Origin: JBKEDH01 sp047975295
GTDB lineage: Bacteria > Bacteroidota > Bacteroidia > Flavobacteriales > Flavobacteriaceae
Reading direction: 5' to 3'
Assembly: GCA_047975295.1 (NCBI GenBank)
Contig: JBKEDH010000004.1
Span: forward strand, 1 to 48,896
Length of the DNA stretch: 48,896 nucleotides
Below, in pieces: positions 8,384-18,184 of the stretch. The position numbers and the translations under genes were made by a program. Below the pieces are notes generated by a model. It did no database searches. It was given only the letters and a program-made list of their open reading frames with translations, and was not told the origin of the DNA. Position 1 is the stretch's first letter, and every line of letters begins with the position of its first letter.

Positions 8384-10141
8384 TTATTCACTTTCAACAT
8401 TAAGTTTTAGGCTCAATTCGGTTAATTGTTCGTTATCTATGGGAGCCGGAGCATCAATCATAACATCACGACCCGCATTGTTTTTTGGGAAAGCTATAAA
8501 ATCGCGAATGGTTTCTTGCCCACCCAAAATGGACACCAATCTATCCAATCCAAAAGCAAGACCTCCATGTGGCGGTGCACCATATTGGAAAGCATCCATT
8601 AAGAAGCCAAATTGTGCTTTGGCCTCTTCGGGCGTAAAGCCGAGCAAATCGAACATAAGCGATTGGGTTTCTTTATCGTGTATCCTTATAGATCCTCCCC
8701 CAATTTCGTTTCCGTTAAGTACCAAATCGTAAGCATTGGCCTTTACGGCTCCGGGATTGGTTTTTAAAAGGTCTATCTGTTCGGGTTTTGGCGATGTAAA
8801 CGGGTGGTGCATAGCATGGTAACGCTTGGTTTCGTCGTCCCATTCCAATAGCGGAAAATCGACTATCCAAAGTGGTGCAAATTCGTTGGGATTGCGCAAA
8901 CCAAGGCGTTCTGCCAACTCCATACGCAAAGCACTTAGTTGTGTACGTACCTTATTGGCATTGCCCGAAAGTACACAAATTAAATCGCCTGCCTTGGCAC
9001 CGGTAACTTTGGCCCATTTGGAGAAATCGACCTGATCGTAAAACTTATCGACCGACGACTTGAACGAACCATCGTCGTTACAACGGCAATATACCATACC
9101 CAAAGCCCCAATTTGCGGCCGTTTTACCCAATCAATAAGTTGGTCTATTTCTTTTCTGGTATAAGCGTTTCCTCCGGGAACCGCAATACCCACAACCAAT
9201 TCGGCTGTATTAAACACATTAAAATCTTTATGTTGCGTAACGGCATTAAGTTCTCCAAACTGCATACCAAAACGAATGTCGGGCTTGTCGTTTCCGTACA
9301 GGCGCATAGCATCGTCGTACTGCATTCTTGGGAATTTATCAACCTCGACATCTTTAACTTTTTTTAATAAATGGCGGGTTAGGCCTTCAAAAGTGTTAAG
9401 TATGTCCTCTTGTTCTATAAAGGCCATTTCGCAGTCTATTTGTGTAAACTCGGGCTGTCTGTCGGCACGCAAATCTTCGTCCCTAAAACATTTCACAATC
9501 TGAAAATACTTATCCATACCGCCTACCATAAGTAATTGCTTAAAGGTTTGCGGCGATTGCGGCAGTGCGTAAAATTGGCCGGTATTCATACGCGAAGGCA
9601 CCACAAAATCACGAGCACCTTCGGGTGTCGATTTTATTAAATAAGGTGTTTCGACATCTATAAACCCTTCATTTGATAAATAATTGCGAACTTCCTGTGT
9701 TACTTTGTGCCTAAAAATCAAACTGTCCTTTACCGGATTGCGACGAATATCCAAATAACGGTATTTCATGCGTAAATCTTCACCGCCATCGGTTTTATCT
9801 TCAATGGTAAATGGGGGCAGTTTAGCTTTGTTCAATACGTTCAATTCAGAAACCAATAACTCTATTTCTCCCGTTGGTATATTACTGTTTTTTGAGGCCC
9901 TTTCTATTACCGTTCCCTTAACCTGTATTACAAATTCGCGCCCTAAATGTTGAGCCTGTTCCATTATGGCTTTACTGCTGCGCTCTTCGTCGAAAACCAA
10001 TTGTGTTATACCATAGCGATCGCGTAAATCGACCCAAACAATAAACCCTTTATCTCTCGATTTTTGAACCCAACCAGCTAAGGTTACCTCTGTATTGATG
10101 TGCGATGCGTTTAACTCGCCACAATTATGACTTCTGTACAT
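8384..10141 (-). CDS. aspS: Aspartyl-tRNA synthetase
   Basis: The 585-residue product is a class II synthetase that charges tRNA-Asp. It has an N-terminal OB-fold anticodon-binding domain (about 1-105, with GWVQKSRDKGFIVWVDLRDR), class II motif 2 (FRDEDLRADRQPEFTQ) and motif 3 (GGLAFGLDRLV). It also has a bacterial-type GAD insertion between motifs 2 and 3 (about 290-410, with LVVGIAVPGG). The length is normal for bacterial AspRS. It opens MYRSHNCGEL. A -7 box lies at 10160-10167, and a -33-like CAAA (minus TTTG) at 10189-10192. A decayed copy of its first about 60 codons and promoter lies at 11230-11419. Confidence 0.97.
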   Translation of the reverse strand: MYRSHNCGELNASHINTEVTLAGWVQKSRDKGFIVWVDLRDRYGITQLVFDEERSSKAIMEQAQHLGREFVIQVKGTVIERASKNSNIPTGEIELLVSELNVLNKAKLPPFTIEDKTDGGEDLRMKYRYLDIRRNPVKDSLIFRHKVTQEVRNYLSNEGFIDVETPYLIKSTPEGARDFVVPSRMNTGQFYALPQSPQTFKQLLMVGGMDKYFQIVKCFRDEDLRADRQPEFTQIDCEMAFIEQEDILNTFEGLTRHLLKKVKDVEVDKFPRMQYDDAMRLYGNDKPDIRFGMQFGELNAVTQHKDFNVFNTAELVVGIAVPGGNAYTRKEIDQLIDWVKRPQIGALGMVYCRCNDDGSFKSSVDKFYDQVDFSKWAKVTGAKAGDLICVLSGNANKVRTQLSALRMELAERLGLRNPNEFAPLWIVDFPLLEWDDETKRYHAMHHPFTSPKPEQIDLLKTNPGAVKANAYDLVLNGNEIGGGSIRIHDKETQSLMFDLLGFTPEEAKAQFGFLMDAFQYGAPPHGGLAFGLDRLVSILGGQETIRDFIAFPKNNAGRDVMIDAPAPIDNEQLTELSLKLNVESE

Positions 10142-10159
10142 ACATGATTTTTAGAATTG

Positions 10160-10192
10160 CAAATTTAATGAAGTTTGATGATTATTGACAAA
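10160..10192 (-). promoter_or_regulatory. aspS promoter
   Basis: On the minus strand, TTTG at 10192-10189, a 21-bp spacer and TAAATTTG at 10167-10160 form a near-consensus Bacteroidetes promoter. It ends 18 nt before the aspS ATG. The decayed duplicate at 11395-11419 keeps the -33 side but has lost the -7 box. Confidence 0.6.
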
Positions 10193-10272
10193 AAATTAAA
10201 AGTGAATAAAAAATAATGTATTTGTCCAAAATACTTTACATTTACCAGCTAAATTTATTATATAATATAACA

Positions 10273-11067
10273 ATGAAAAAACTAATCCATCTATTACCTA
10301 TCTTATTTGTTTCGCTTATTGTAACTGGTTGCAGTGATGATTCTGCTTCAGATGAGTTTGAAAATGCCAACGGAAACACCGTAAAAAAATTGATAAAAAC
10401 TATTGTTTTTACCGATATTTATTCTTCTGAAGAAGAAACCGTAACCTTTACCTACAATTCAAATGGTACATTAAATACTGTTTCGAATGATGATAATGAT
10501 ACGGTTGATTTTGCTTACAGCGATAATGATTTATCAAATATTTCGGACGGCACTGAAATATTTGATATTAATGAACTGTTCCAATCTCCATATGATGTTT
10601 TTGAGAAAGGCGATGTTTTGGAATACGACGAAAACGGCAACCCATCCAAAGTTGCAATTTATAGCGAAGAACAAGAATGGAATAACACCAACCAGAACTA
10701 CGATTATTACCAGCAAACATATACCGCTGAAATAACCTATGACAACACGCCCAACCCGTACTACTATACTTTGGAAGCCGCCGGCATTATTGATGTATTG
10801 GATAGGGTTGAATTAAACCTTAGTATAAACCCACAAGTACCGGAAATAATTAAGGCCAGAACACTATTTTTTGTAAACAATCCAAAAAAAATAGTGTTTA
10901 AAGATGAAGATGGTATTATAGAATCTACACTTTCCATCGACTATGTTTACGATAACGATAACTACCCAATGTCGGCAGTAGGTAAAGTGGAGTATTACAA
11001 TAGTAACGGTATAATAGAAGCAGATGAAACCGAGAACTATACCGCAGTTTATACGTACGTAGAATAA
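10273..11067 (+). CDS. Lipoprotein with YD-repeat-like beta strands, unknown function
   Basis: From the ATG at 10273 the product is 264 residues. It has a lipoprotein signal peptide MKKLIHLLPILFVSLIVTGC (lipobox VTGC, Cys20), followed by an acidic SDDSASDE linker that often favours surface export in Bacteroidetes. The body has repeated hairpin-like units such as FTYNSNGTLNTVSN, DFAYSDNDLSNIS and YDENGNPSKVA, resembling RHS/YD-type or DUF4595-like lipoproteins. An upstream in-frame ATG at 10216 would spoil the signal peptide. The gene lies between aspS and the aspS remnant and ends at the terminator 11099-11140. No catalytic residues are evident. Confidence 0.8.
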   Translation: MKKLIHLLPILFVSLIVTGCSDDSASDEFENANGNTVKKLIKTIVFTDIYSSEEETVTFTYNSNGTLNTVSNDDNDTVDFAYSDNDLSNISDGTEIFDINELFQSPYDVFEKGDVLEYDENGNPSKVAIYSEEQEWNNTNQNYDYYQQTYTAEITYDNTPNPYYYTLEAAGIIDVLDRVELNLSINPQVPEIIKARTLFFVNNPKKIVFKDEDGIIESTLSIDYVYDNDNYPMSAVGKVEYYNSNGIIEADETENYTAVYTYVE

Positions 11068-11098
11068 TTTTTGAAAAATATAAACATTCAAAAAAAAA

Positions 11099-11140
11099 AA
11101 AAAATCACTTAGCAATAAAAATGTTAGGTGATTTTTTTAT
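11099..11140. terminator. Bidirectional terminator after the lipoprotein gene
   Basis: AAAATCACTTAGC (11101-11113) pairs with GTTAGGTGATTTT (11123-11135) over 13 bp, including two G-U wobbles. There is a T-run after it on the plus strand and a longer one on the minus strand. Confidence 0.75.
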
Positions 11141-11229
11141 TTCATTACCTTTTGAAAATAAAAAACGAAGACGTTAGATTTTTCATTCAGTAGAAAAAAT
11201 TAATAAGCCAAATATTTTTAAAGCAAAAT

Positions 11230-11419
11230 CCATTTCGGCATACTCGGAAAGACGGAGTACCAATTGCGTTATAACGTAGTGATTGTGTAACCCAAACAAT
11301 AAACCCTTTATCTCTAACCTGCCAAGATTATTACCTCTGTATAATGTGCAATGTGTTTAACTCGCCACAATTATGACTTCTGTACATGAATTATAAGTTT
11401 GATGATTATTGACAAAAAA
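11230..11419 (-). pseudogene. Decayed duplicate of the aspS 5' end and promoter
   Basis: Three blocks are identical to the intact aspS start, in the same order and strand. These are 11291-11315 = 10033-10057 (25 bp), 11355-11387 = 10109-10141 (33 bp, including the ATG) and 11395-11419 = 10171-10195 (25 bp of upstream DNA). Between them are substitutions and small deletions that break the frame. A 22-nt deletion upstream of the ATG removes the -7 box. Weaker similarity extends to about 11230 (ACCAATTG and CCATT blocks). The fragment covers roughly the first 60 codons only and cannot make protein. The lipoprotein gene lies between the two copies. Confidence 0.9.
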
Positions 11420-11443
11420 GCCCTAACAATTGTTAAGGCTTTC
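11415..11443 (-). terminator. Terminator of the RND efflux operon
   Basis: AAAGCCTTAACAATTGTTAG-type inverted repeat around 11417-11443 (minus strand AAAGCC ... GGGCTTT), followed by a T-run on the minus strand. It lies 28 nt past the stop of the RND pump gene. It abuts the upstream end of the aspS remnant. Confidence 0.75.
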
Positions 11444-11471
11444 TCGGTAAATATTTTTGTTGGATAAATAA

Positions 11472-14400
11472 CTATTCGGTCGGTTGAATCTCGACCAAAG
11501 GCTCTTTATTTTCTTTAGGTGAAAATGTTTTGTATATCCACATTTTTAACTTTACGCTTAAAAAGAACAGTACGGGTACAACAATAAGCGTTAAAAAAGT
11601 GGCCACAAACAAACCATAAATTACCGTCCACGCCAAAGGACCCCAAAACACAACATTATCGCCCCCAAAATAAATATTCGCATTTAGGTCGGCAAAAAGT
11701 GTAAAGAAGTTAATATTGAATCCAATGGCCAACGGTATTAATCCCAAAATCGTGGTTATGGCCGTTAACAACACCGGACGCAAACGGGCTTTTCCTGCCT
11801 TTACTATACACTCGAACAAATCGTCGGTACTTAAGTAATCACTACCGTCCAACTTTAACTGGTGTTTTCTACGGTCTATTAAAAGTTGGGCATAATCGAG
11901 CAGTACCACACCGTTATTAACCACAATACCTGCTAATGAAATAATCCCTACCATAGTCATCATAATAACAAAGGCACTACCGCTAATTACCAATCCACCA
12001 AACACGCCTATTAGGCTTAAAAATATAGCCAACATAATAATGGTTGGTTTCGAAATGGAATTAAATTGAAATATCAAAATAAAAAATATGAGTCCCAACC
12101 CTGTAAAAAAAGCTCCCATCAAGAAATTCATTTGTTTGTTTTGTTCCTCAATCTGTCCGGTATAATCTATTTTGATGTTTTTAGGCATATTTTCGAAACT
12201 TTTCATTTCGTTCTGTATTTTGGTAACAATGGCCTGTGCATCGGTATAACCTGGTGCCAGAGCCGAATAAACCGTTGCTACACGCTTGGTATCGTTATGC
12301 TTTATGGCACTAAACCCAGAGGTATTTTCGTAATTGGCAACTACCGAAACGGGAATTTCCATTAGCTGTCCTAAATTATTCCTAAAAGTTATATTTTGGT
12401 TGAATAATGCACTGGTATTGTACCGATTGTCTTGATTAAAACGTACGTAAATATCGTAATCGTCACCACCTTCTTTATAAACGCCGGCTTTAGCTCCAAA
12501 AAGCGAATTACGCAATTGTTGTCCTATTTGAGCAGCACTTATACCCAATTCGCCAGCTTTTTTTCTATCTACGACCACTTCCATCGAAGGTTTGTCTTTG
12601 TTTACATCGATTTTAAGTTCGTCTATTCCTGCAATGTTCCTGCCATTGATAAATTCACGCATACGTTCGGCAGTAGTTATCAATTCGACATAATCGTCAC
12701 CTTCAATTTCAATATTGATGGGAGCACCCGTAGGAGGGCCGTTTTGGTCTTTCTCGACCGAAATTAAAACACCGGGGTAAATACCCACTAAGGCTTGTTG
12801 TACTTTTTGGCGTAATAATTCGCTGTCCTTGCCCCGTCTATATTTAAATTCCCGCATCGAAGCCGTGATTTTGCCACGGTGCGGCATTTCGGTGGTAGCC
12901 CCATCTGTCATTGGGTTTCCTGCACCTTCGCCCACTTGCGATACGGCACTTTCAACCATAAAATTATAGCCTTTGTCAATATATTGCGGGTCGTTTAAAA
13001 CCTCATATACCTTATTTTCTATTTCTTTGGTAATGGCATTGGTTTTTTCTATGGCAGTACCTTGTGGATATTCAATGTAAACTATAATCTGGTTGGGCTT
13101 ATTGTCTGGAAAAAATTCCACCTTTGTACGCTGTGTTGCCAACGAGAAACCAAAGCCTATAAAAGCTATAATCAACAATACAAACGTAAAAATACTAATG
13201 AAGTAAGGCTTTCTTTTGGAAAGTGCATTACGCAATTGTTTTTCGTAAAAATTCTCTAACTTCACCAATGTTTTTTCTTGGAAATTATTGGCCCACCTGC
13301 GTAAAAACAAACGATATACCCAAAGCATAACAGCCGTAACAAGCATTAAGGAGCCCATACCTTTATATTTTCCGCCCATAAAGAATACAATAAGTCCCAA
13401 TACAGCCATGATTATGGTTGTAATGATGATGCGTTTTAAGGGCATTTCTTTGTCTTCTATATTCATAAACTGCGATACGAGAACAGAATTAAAAAAGATG
13501 GCCACAAATAGCGAAGACCCCAAAACAATGGATAGCGTTTGAGGCAAAATCATCATAAATTCGCCCATAATACCCGGCCATAAACCCAATGGAATAAAAG
13601 CAGCGATAGTTGTTGCCGTCGAAATAATAATGGGAAATGCTATTTCGCCTATTCCTTTTTTGGCGGCTTCCATTCGGCTCATGCCCTCTTCGTCCATAAG
13701 CCTATAAACATTTTCAACCACTACAATACCATTGTCAACCAACATACCCAGTCCCATAATAAGACCAAACAATACCATGGTGTTTAGCGAAATACCAAAG
13801 AGGTCTAAAACCATAAGCGACATAAACATGGACATAGGAATGGCAAAACCCACAAAAAGGGCATTTTTAAACCCAAGAAAAAACATTAAAACGGTAACAA
13901 CCAACAGTACGCCAAAGATAATGTTGTTTATTAGGTCATCAACCATACCAACGGTAACCGATGATTGGTCGTTGGTTATGCTTACTTTTAAATCTTTGGG
14001 CAATACCTCGTCAACAGCATGTTTTACGATAGTTTGGATCTGATCGGCGGCATCGACCATGTTTTTACCTGCCCGTTTTTTTACGTCGAGCATTACTACG
14101 GGACTACCAAACTCACGGGCAAAAGTGGTTTTATCCTTTTCTTTAAATTCGACCCCTGCAATATCTTTAAGATATATGGCGTTACCCTCTTCGGATTTTA
14201 CGACGAAGTTTTCCAGTTCGTTTGGATTTTCAATTTCGCCCAAAACCCGAATGGTACGGCGTTGCCCGCTGGCAATTAAATTACCTGCCGATATAGTGGC
14301 ATTACCGTTACCTAAGGCATTAAGGATGTCTGAAAACGTTACTTTTGCCGCCATCATTTTATAAATATCTACGGCTACCTCGACTTCTTTTTCTTGAGCA

Positions 14401-14978
14401 CCACGGATATCGACTTGTTTTATTTCTATTAAATCTTCAATTTCATCTTGAAGGTACTCGCCATACTCCTTTAGTTTTTCAACAGGATAATCGCCCGAAA
14501 TATTAATATTTAAAATGGGCATTTCTTCGCTAAGACTAAGTTCGAACACATCGGGTTCTACTTTTGCCCCGTTAAAAGTAGGCCAGTCTTCGCTTGAGGT
14601 TTCGGTATCTATTTCGTCCTTAACCTTTTGCTTGGCGGCATCGACTTCGATATCTTCGTCGAACTCTACTATTATCATTCCATAATCTTCCTGTGAAGTA
14701 GAGGTAATTTCAACAACATTGCTTACCGTTTTAAGCTTATCTTCCAATGGGTCAACAATAAGCTTTTCTATATCTTCGGCCGTATTCCCAGGAAATGGTA
14801 CACTAACATATATTTTGGTTTCGTTTACCTCGGGAAAACTTTCCCTCGGCATATTAAAAAATGCCGAACTGCCTACAAAGAAAAATACGGCAATAAGGAC
14901 ATACATGGTGGTTTTGTTATCAATAGCCCATGAGGATAAACCAAATTCTTTGCTGACTTTCTTTTTCTTTTTGGTCAT
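11472..14978 (-). CDS. RND efflux pump inner-membrane protein (AcrB/HAE family)
   Basis: The product is 1168 residues, with the RND plan of one N-terminal helix, a large periplasmic loop, six helices, a second loop and six helices. Recognisable stretches include FFNMPRESFPEV after helix 1, VSVPFPGNTAEDIEKLIVDP and GLIMGLGMLVDNGIVVVEN (helix 4, with the proton-relay Asp), plus GIISLAGIVVNNGVVLLDYA near the second set. It is about 120 residues longer than E. coli AcrB, with extra hydrophobic sequence (LKRIIITTIIMAVLGLIVFF) between the halves. It is the proton-driven pump of a tripartite system with the adaptor upstream (12-nt gap) and TolC. The substrate is not predictable; organic compounds are more likely than metals. 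Confidence 0.94.
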   Translation of the reverse strand: MTKKKKKVSKEFGLSSWAIDNKTTMYVLIAVFFFVGSSAFFNMPRESFPEVNETKIYVSVPFPGNTAEDIEKLIVDPLEDKLKTVSNVVEITSTSQEDYGMIIVEFDEDIEVDAAKQKVKDEIDTETSSEDWPTFNGAKVEPDVFELSLSEEMPILNINISGDYPVEKLKEYGEYLQDEIEDLIEIKQVDIRGAQEKEVEVAVDIYKMMAAKVTFSDILNALGNGNATISAGNLIASGQRRTIRVLGEIENPNELENFVVKSEEGNAIYLKDIAGVEFKEKDKTTFAREFGSPVVMLDVKKRAGKNMVDAADQIQTIVKHAVDEVLPKDLKVSITNDQSSVTVGMVDDLINNIIFGVLLVVTVLMFFLGFKNALFVGFAIPMSMFMSLMVLDLFGISLNTMVLFGLIMGLGMLVDNGIVVVENVYRLMDEEGMSRMEAAKKGIGEIAFPIIISTATTIAAFIPLGLWPGIMGEFMMILPQTLSIVLGSSLFVAIFFNSVLVSQFMNIEDKEMPLKRIIITTIIMAVLGLIVFFMGGKYKGMGSLMLVTAVMLWVYRLFLRRWANNFQEKTLVKLENFYEKQLRNALSKRKPYFISIFTFVLLIIAFIGFGFSLATQRTKVEFFPDNKPNQIIVYIEYPQGTAIEKTNAITKEIENKVYEVLNDPQYIDKGYNFMVESAVSQVGEGAGNPMTDGATTEMPHRGKITASMREFKYRRGKDSELLRQKVQQALVGIYPGVLISVEKDQNGPPTGAPINIEIEGDDYVELITTAERMREFINGRNIAGIDELKIDVNKDKPSMEVVVDRKKAGELGISAAQIGQQLRNSLFGAKAGVYKEGGDDYDIYVRFNQDNRYNTSALFNQNITFRNNLGQLMEIPVSVVANYENTSGFSAIKHNDTKRVATVYSALAPGYTDAQAIVTKIQNEMKSFENMPKNIKIDYTGQIEEQNKQMNFLMGAFFTGLGLIFFILIFQFNSISKPTIIMLAIFLSLIGVFGGLVISGSAFVIMMTMVGIISLAGIVVNNGVVLLDYAQLLIDRRKHQLKLDGSDYLSTDDLFECIVKAGKARLRPVLLTAITTILGLIPLAIGFNINFFTLFADLNANIYFGGDNVVFWGPLAWTVIYGLFVATFLTLIVVPVLFFLSVKLKMWIYKTFSPKENKEPLVEIQPTE

Positions 14979-14990
14979 AATGTTCTTGGT

Positions 14991-16163
14991 TTAGTAGTTA
15001 ATTACTTTTACAATTTGGCCATTCTTTACACTACGGGCTCCTTCTTTAATAATTTCGGCACCACTTTCTATACCCTCCAAGACCTCGACAACATCACCCT
15101 GTGTTTTTCCCGTTTTTACAATAACCCTTATAGCTTCGCCTTTGTTATCGGCATTTTTATTTTTAATAACGTAAATGTATTGTTCGCCGTTTGAGTTTTC
15201 GGAAATGATGCTTAGCGGAATCAAAATAGCATTTTCGCTGGTATAATCGTTAACTTTCAATTTGGCCGTAAGGTTGGGTTTTATATTGCTGTCCTTTACG
15301 GGAATATCGATTTCGACTTTAAACGTACGGTTAGCCGGATTGATAAAATCGCCTGCCTGACGCACTTTGGTCTCGAAGGTTTTACCCAAAACAGGGAAAT
15401 TGGCTGTTACGCTTTTGCCTTTGGTTATATCGGCAATATAACTTTCGGGCACATCGGTTTCAATATACATATTGTTAAGGTTAACCAAACGCATTAAAGG
15501 CGATTGACCGGCTGCAACAACACTACCTTGCTCGGTGATAACATCGTCTATAGTACCCGAAAAAGGTGCTTTTACAAACGTTTTTGCTATTTGCTGTTGG
15601 AGTTGGTTTACCATTTCTTCTTGCGATTGGTAGGTCGATTTAGCTTGTAAAAACTGCATTTCGCTACCTATATTTTGGTCCCAAAGACGTTTTTGCCGTT
15701 CGAAAGTCGTTTTAGCCAATTCGGTCTGGATTTTTAACTGAGCCAACTGTTGGCTTAGTCCGCCATCGTCTATCTTAGCTAAAATTTGACCTTTACTTAC
15801 ATGTTGGCCTTCCTTTACATATACATGAGTTAAAATGCCATTGTACTCGGGCGTGATAACCAATAGATTTTTGGTCGTTACGTTACCCTGAATTTCCAAT
15901 TCGTGTTTAAAAACTTCTTCTTTAGCTATAAGTGTCGTAATTAAAGGCACTTTTTTTAGAGTATCCAATTTTGAAATAGCTTCGTCCAACAACATTAATT
16001 TTGAATGGATTTCGTCTTGCTGATTAACCAATTCGGCACGTTTTTCGCGTATTTTAGTCAAATCATTGCTTTCTAAAACTTTTTCTACCGAATTGCGTTT
16101 GTTTTCGCCGCCACAAGAAACCAAAAATGTAGCCGTTAGTAAGGTGATATATATGTTTTTCAT
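14991..16163 (-). CDS. RND efflux periplasmic adaptor (membrane fusion) lipoprotein
   Basis: From the ATG at 16163 the protein is 390 residues with a lipoprotein signal (MKNIYITLLTATFLVSC, lipobox LVSC). An earlier start at 16214 would add a hydrophilic leader and overlap the tolC gene, so it is less likely. Features in order are a coiled-coil region, a biotinyl-lipoyl half (GILTHVYVKEGQHVSKGQIL), a helical hairpin with QLAQLKIQTELAKTTFERQ, the second lipoyl half (VKAPFSGTIDDVITEQGSVV) and beta-barrel and membrane-proximal domains. It bridges the RND pump and the TolC protein across the periplasm. It is second to last in the operon. Confidence 0.92.
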   Translation of the reverse strand: MKNIYITLLTATFLVSCGGENKRNSVEKVLESNDLTKIREKRAELVNQQDEIHSKLMLLDEAISKLDTLKKVPLITTLIAKEEVFKHELEIQGNVTTKNLLVITPEYNGILTHVYVKEGQHVSKGQILAKIDDGGLSQQLAQLKIQTELAKTTFERQKRLWDQNIGSEMQFLQAKSTYQSQEEMVNQLQQQIAKTFVKAPFSGTIDDVITEQGSVVAAGQSPLMRLVNLNNMYIETDVPESYIADITKGKSVTANFPVLGKTFETKVRQAGDFINPANRTFKVEIDIPVKDSNIKPNLTAKLKVNDYTSENAILIPLSIISENSNGEQYIYVIKNKNADNKGEAIRVIVKTGKTQGDVVEVLEGIESGAEIIKEGARSVKNGQIVKVINY

Positions 16164-16203
16164 TAGTGATGATGTTTTAGTGTTTTGTGTTTTTTGCCCG
16201 TTA

Positions 16204-17547
16204 TTAATTGCCAATACTATTAAGTACTGTTTCCAGTTCGGCTTTCGAGTTTATAATATTAAGTAAAGCTTGCAAATATTCCTGTTGTGTTGTATAAAGC
16301 TGTGTTTGTGCCTGACGCAGTTCGAAACTTGAAGCTATACCTTCAAAAAATTTGGTCTGGTTTTTAAGTTCTATACGCTCGGCAAGGCTTAGATTTTCTT
16401 TTTTATTGCCATAATCTTCGAGAGCAAATTGGTATTCACTTTTAGCCGTAGCTATTTGAAGTCTAATTTGCTGTTCGGTTTCGGTTAAATCGGTTTTTGC
16501 TTTTTCAAGATTTATTTTAGCTCGCCGGGTAGCGGCTTTTCTACCAAAAGAACTAAAAACAGGTACAGTTAGGTTTACACCAAAAAGCGAGGTACCAAAC
16601 CAATCCTGCTCCCTTTTAAAAAATGAGAACGTATTATTGTATCCCGAATAACCACCATTTAAAAATGCAGATACTGTTGGCAGGTACTTACTTTTCTCTA
16701 ATTTTAGCAACAATTCGGTCGATATCAGGTTGCTTTCGGCAATTTGGAAGTCGATATTGTTTTCTACCGAAACTTCGTGTTCTAAAAGAAATAAATCTAC
16801 GTTCTGTTCGGCAAGTATTTCCAAGGTATCCGTTAATGTTGTATCGGCATCAATATCTGTCCCCAAAACTATATTTAACATTTGGTAAGCTAGTGTTTTA
16901 AGGCGTTCGGCATTGCGCAAACTACTTTCTAACCCCGAAAGGGTTATTTTTAGTTGCTCTACACTTTCTTCCTCTTCCAGACCGTTTTCATAAATTTTAG
17001 AGGTTTCATCAAGATTATCTTTTAAAACACTAATATTTTTATTTAATATAGAAACAGTTTCTTCTGCCAACAGCACGTTTCCGTAAGCATTTATAACGGC
17101 TTTTCTAACTTCCAAATCGGTTTTTTCCTTGGCATTTTCAGAAATCTGCAAATACACTTTGGCCGATTGCAACCCTACAATATACGAACCATCGAACAGT
17201 AATTGCGATAAGGTGGCCGTGGCCGTGGCATTTTGCTTGGTACCAAAAACAACTTCTTCGAACTCACCGGGATTGCCCCCTAAAGCTTCGGCAGGAATTA
17301 AGGATACCTGCTGTTTTAAAAAGTTTTGGTAATCGGCTTTTATGTCAATTTGTGGTAATCCGGTGGCCGTGGTTTCCCATTTTTGCTGTTTGGCGGCATC
17401 GATATCGCGTGCGGCGTTTATTGCCAAGCGGTTGTTATCCAAGGCAAAGTTTATGGCTTCCTGTAAGGATAAGGTATGCGATGAATGCTGCGAAAATCCT
17501 TTTGCAACCAAAAAGAAACAAAAAAGGAGCTTTAGTGTTTGTTTCAT
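16204..17547 (-). CDS. TolC family outer-membrane efflux protein
   Basis: The 447-residue protein starts with a signal peptide (MKQTLKLLFCFFLVAKGFSQ). Two long alpha-helical/beta repeats follow, typical of TolC: LQEAINFALDNNRLAINAARD at the start of repeat 1 and FEGIASSFELRQAQTQLYTTQ near the end of repeat 2 (segments described, not full). It should form the outer-membrane channel and periplasmic tunnel of the tripartite pump. It follows the tetR gene by 10 nt and precedes the adaptor gene by 40 nt, so all four genes form one operon. Confidence 0.93.
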   Translation of the reverse strand: MKQTLKLLFCFFLVAKGFSQHSSHTLSLQEAINFALDNNRLAINAARDIDAAKQQKWETTATGLPQIDIKADYQNFLKQQVSLIPAEALGGNPGEFEEVVFGTKQNATATATLSQLLFDGSYIVGLQSAKVYLQISENAKEKTDLEVRKAVINAYGNVLLAEETVSILNKNISVLKDNLDETSKIYENGLEEEESVEQLKITLSGLESSLRNAERLKTLAYQMLNIVLGTDIDADTTLTDTLEILAEQNVDLFLLEHEVSVENNIDFQIAESNLISTELLLKLEKSKYLPTVSAFLNGGYSGYNNTFSFFKREQDWFGTSLFGVNLTVPVFSSFGRKAATRRAKINLEKAKTDLTETEQQIRLQIATAKSEYQFALEDYGNKKENLSLAERIELKNQTKFFEGIASSFELRQAQTQLYTTQQEYLQALLNIINSKAELETVLNSIGN

Positions 17548-17557
17548 CTGTTAATAT

Positions 17558-18163
17558 TTATGATTGATTTTTACTTACATATTGATCTAAACGTTCTATA
17601 CCCTTTGGTGTGCAAATTCCGCGCAAATGGTAGTCTAAAAAATGATCCAAGAGCATACTCATGGAAAAGCTTTTATGCGGAAACAATTCGGCATCTTTAA
17701 ACGATGTTAACGAGCTGAAATATAAACGGGATACAAAATCGATATGGATATCCTTTCTATAAAGTCCTGTTTCCACTCCTCGTTCAAGATTACTTATCGT
17801 GCATTCACTTATTAAATCGAACTGTTTGGTTTTTATGGTACTATAAATTTTCGGATAATATTTATGAAGTTGATATTGGGGCGATGTTTTTTCGTTTTTT
17901 AGGTGCATCATCACAATTTTTTTTATTTCCAAAAGTTCTTCAATGGGGTTTTGGTATGTAGCACGAATGTCGTCTATACTCTTGGAAATATTATCGAATA
18001 CAAATAATGTTGTGGCCTCGACCAGCTTGGTCTTGGTGGTGTAGTGTTGGTAAATGGTTTTTTTCGATATGCCTATTTTATTGGCAATATCGTCCATAGT
18101 AACACTTTTAAACCCTAAGTTTAAAAACAAGTCTGCCGATGTACTTAAAATTTTGTCTCTCAT
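17558..18163 (-). CDS. TetR/AcrR family repressor of the efflux operon
   Basis: The 201-residue protein has an N-terminal helix-turn-helix (residues about 8-50; TMDDIANKIGISKKTIYQHY around residues 22-41), typical of TetR. A helical ligand-binding domain follows. It is the first gene of the efflux operon and is divergent from the isoprenyl diphosphate synthase. The likely operator is the inverted repeat at 18185-18220. Autoregulation with release by a pump substrate is the usual arrangement and is inferred here. Confidence 0.92.
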   Translation of the reverse strand: MRDKILSTSADLFLNLGFKSVTMDDIANKIGISKKTIYQHYTTKTKLVEATTLFVFDNISKSIDDIRATYQNPIEELLEIKKIVMMHLKNEKTSPQYQLHKYYPKIYSTIKTKQFDLISECTISNLERGVETGLYRKDIHIDFVSRLYFSSLTSFKDAELFPHKSFSMSMLLDHFLDYHLRGICTPKGIERLDQYVSKNQS

Positions 18164-18184
18164 AATTCAAGTCGCAAAAGTAAA

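Noticed and set aside
16164..16214. Longer N terminus for the RND adaptor
   Set aside because: It would overlap the tolC gene and place a polar leader before a good lipoprotein signal.
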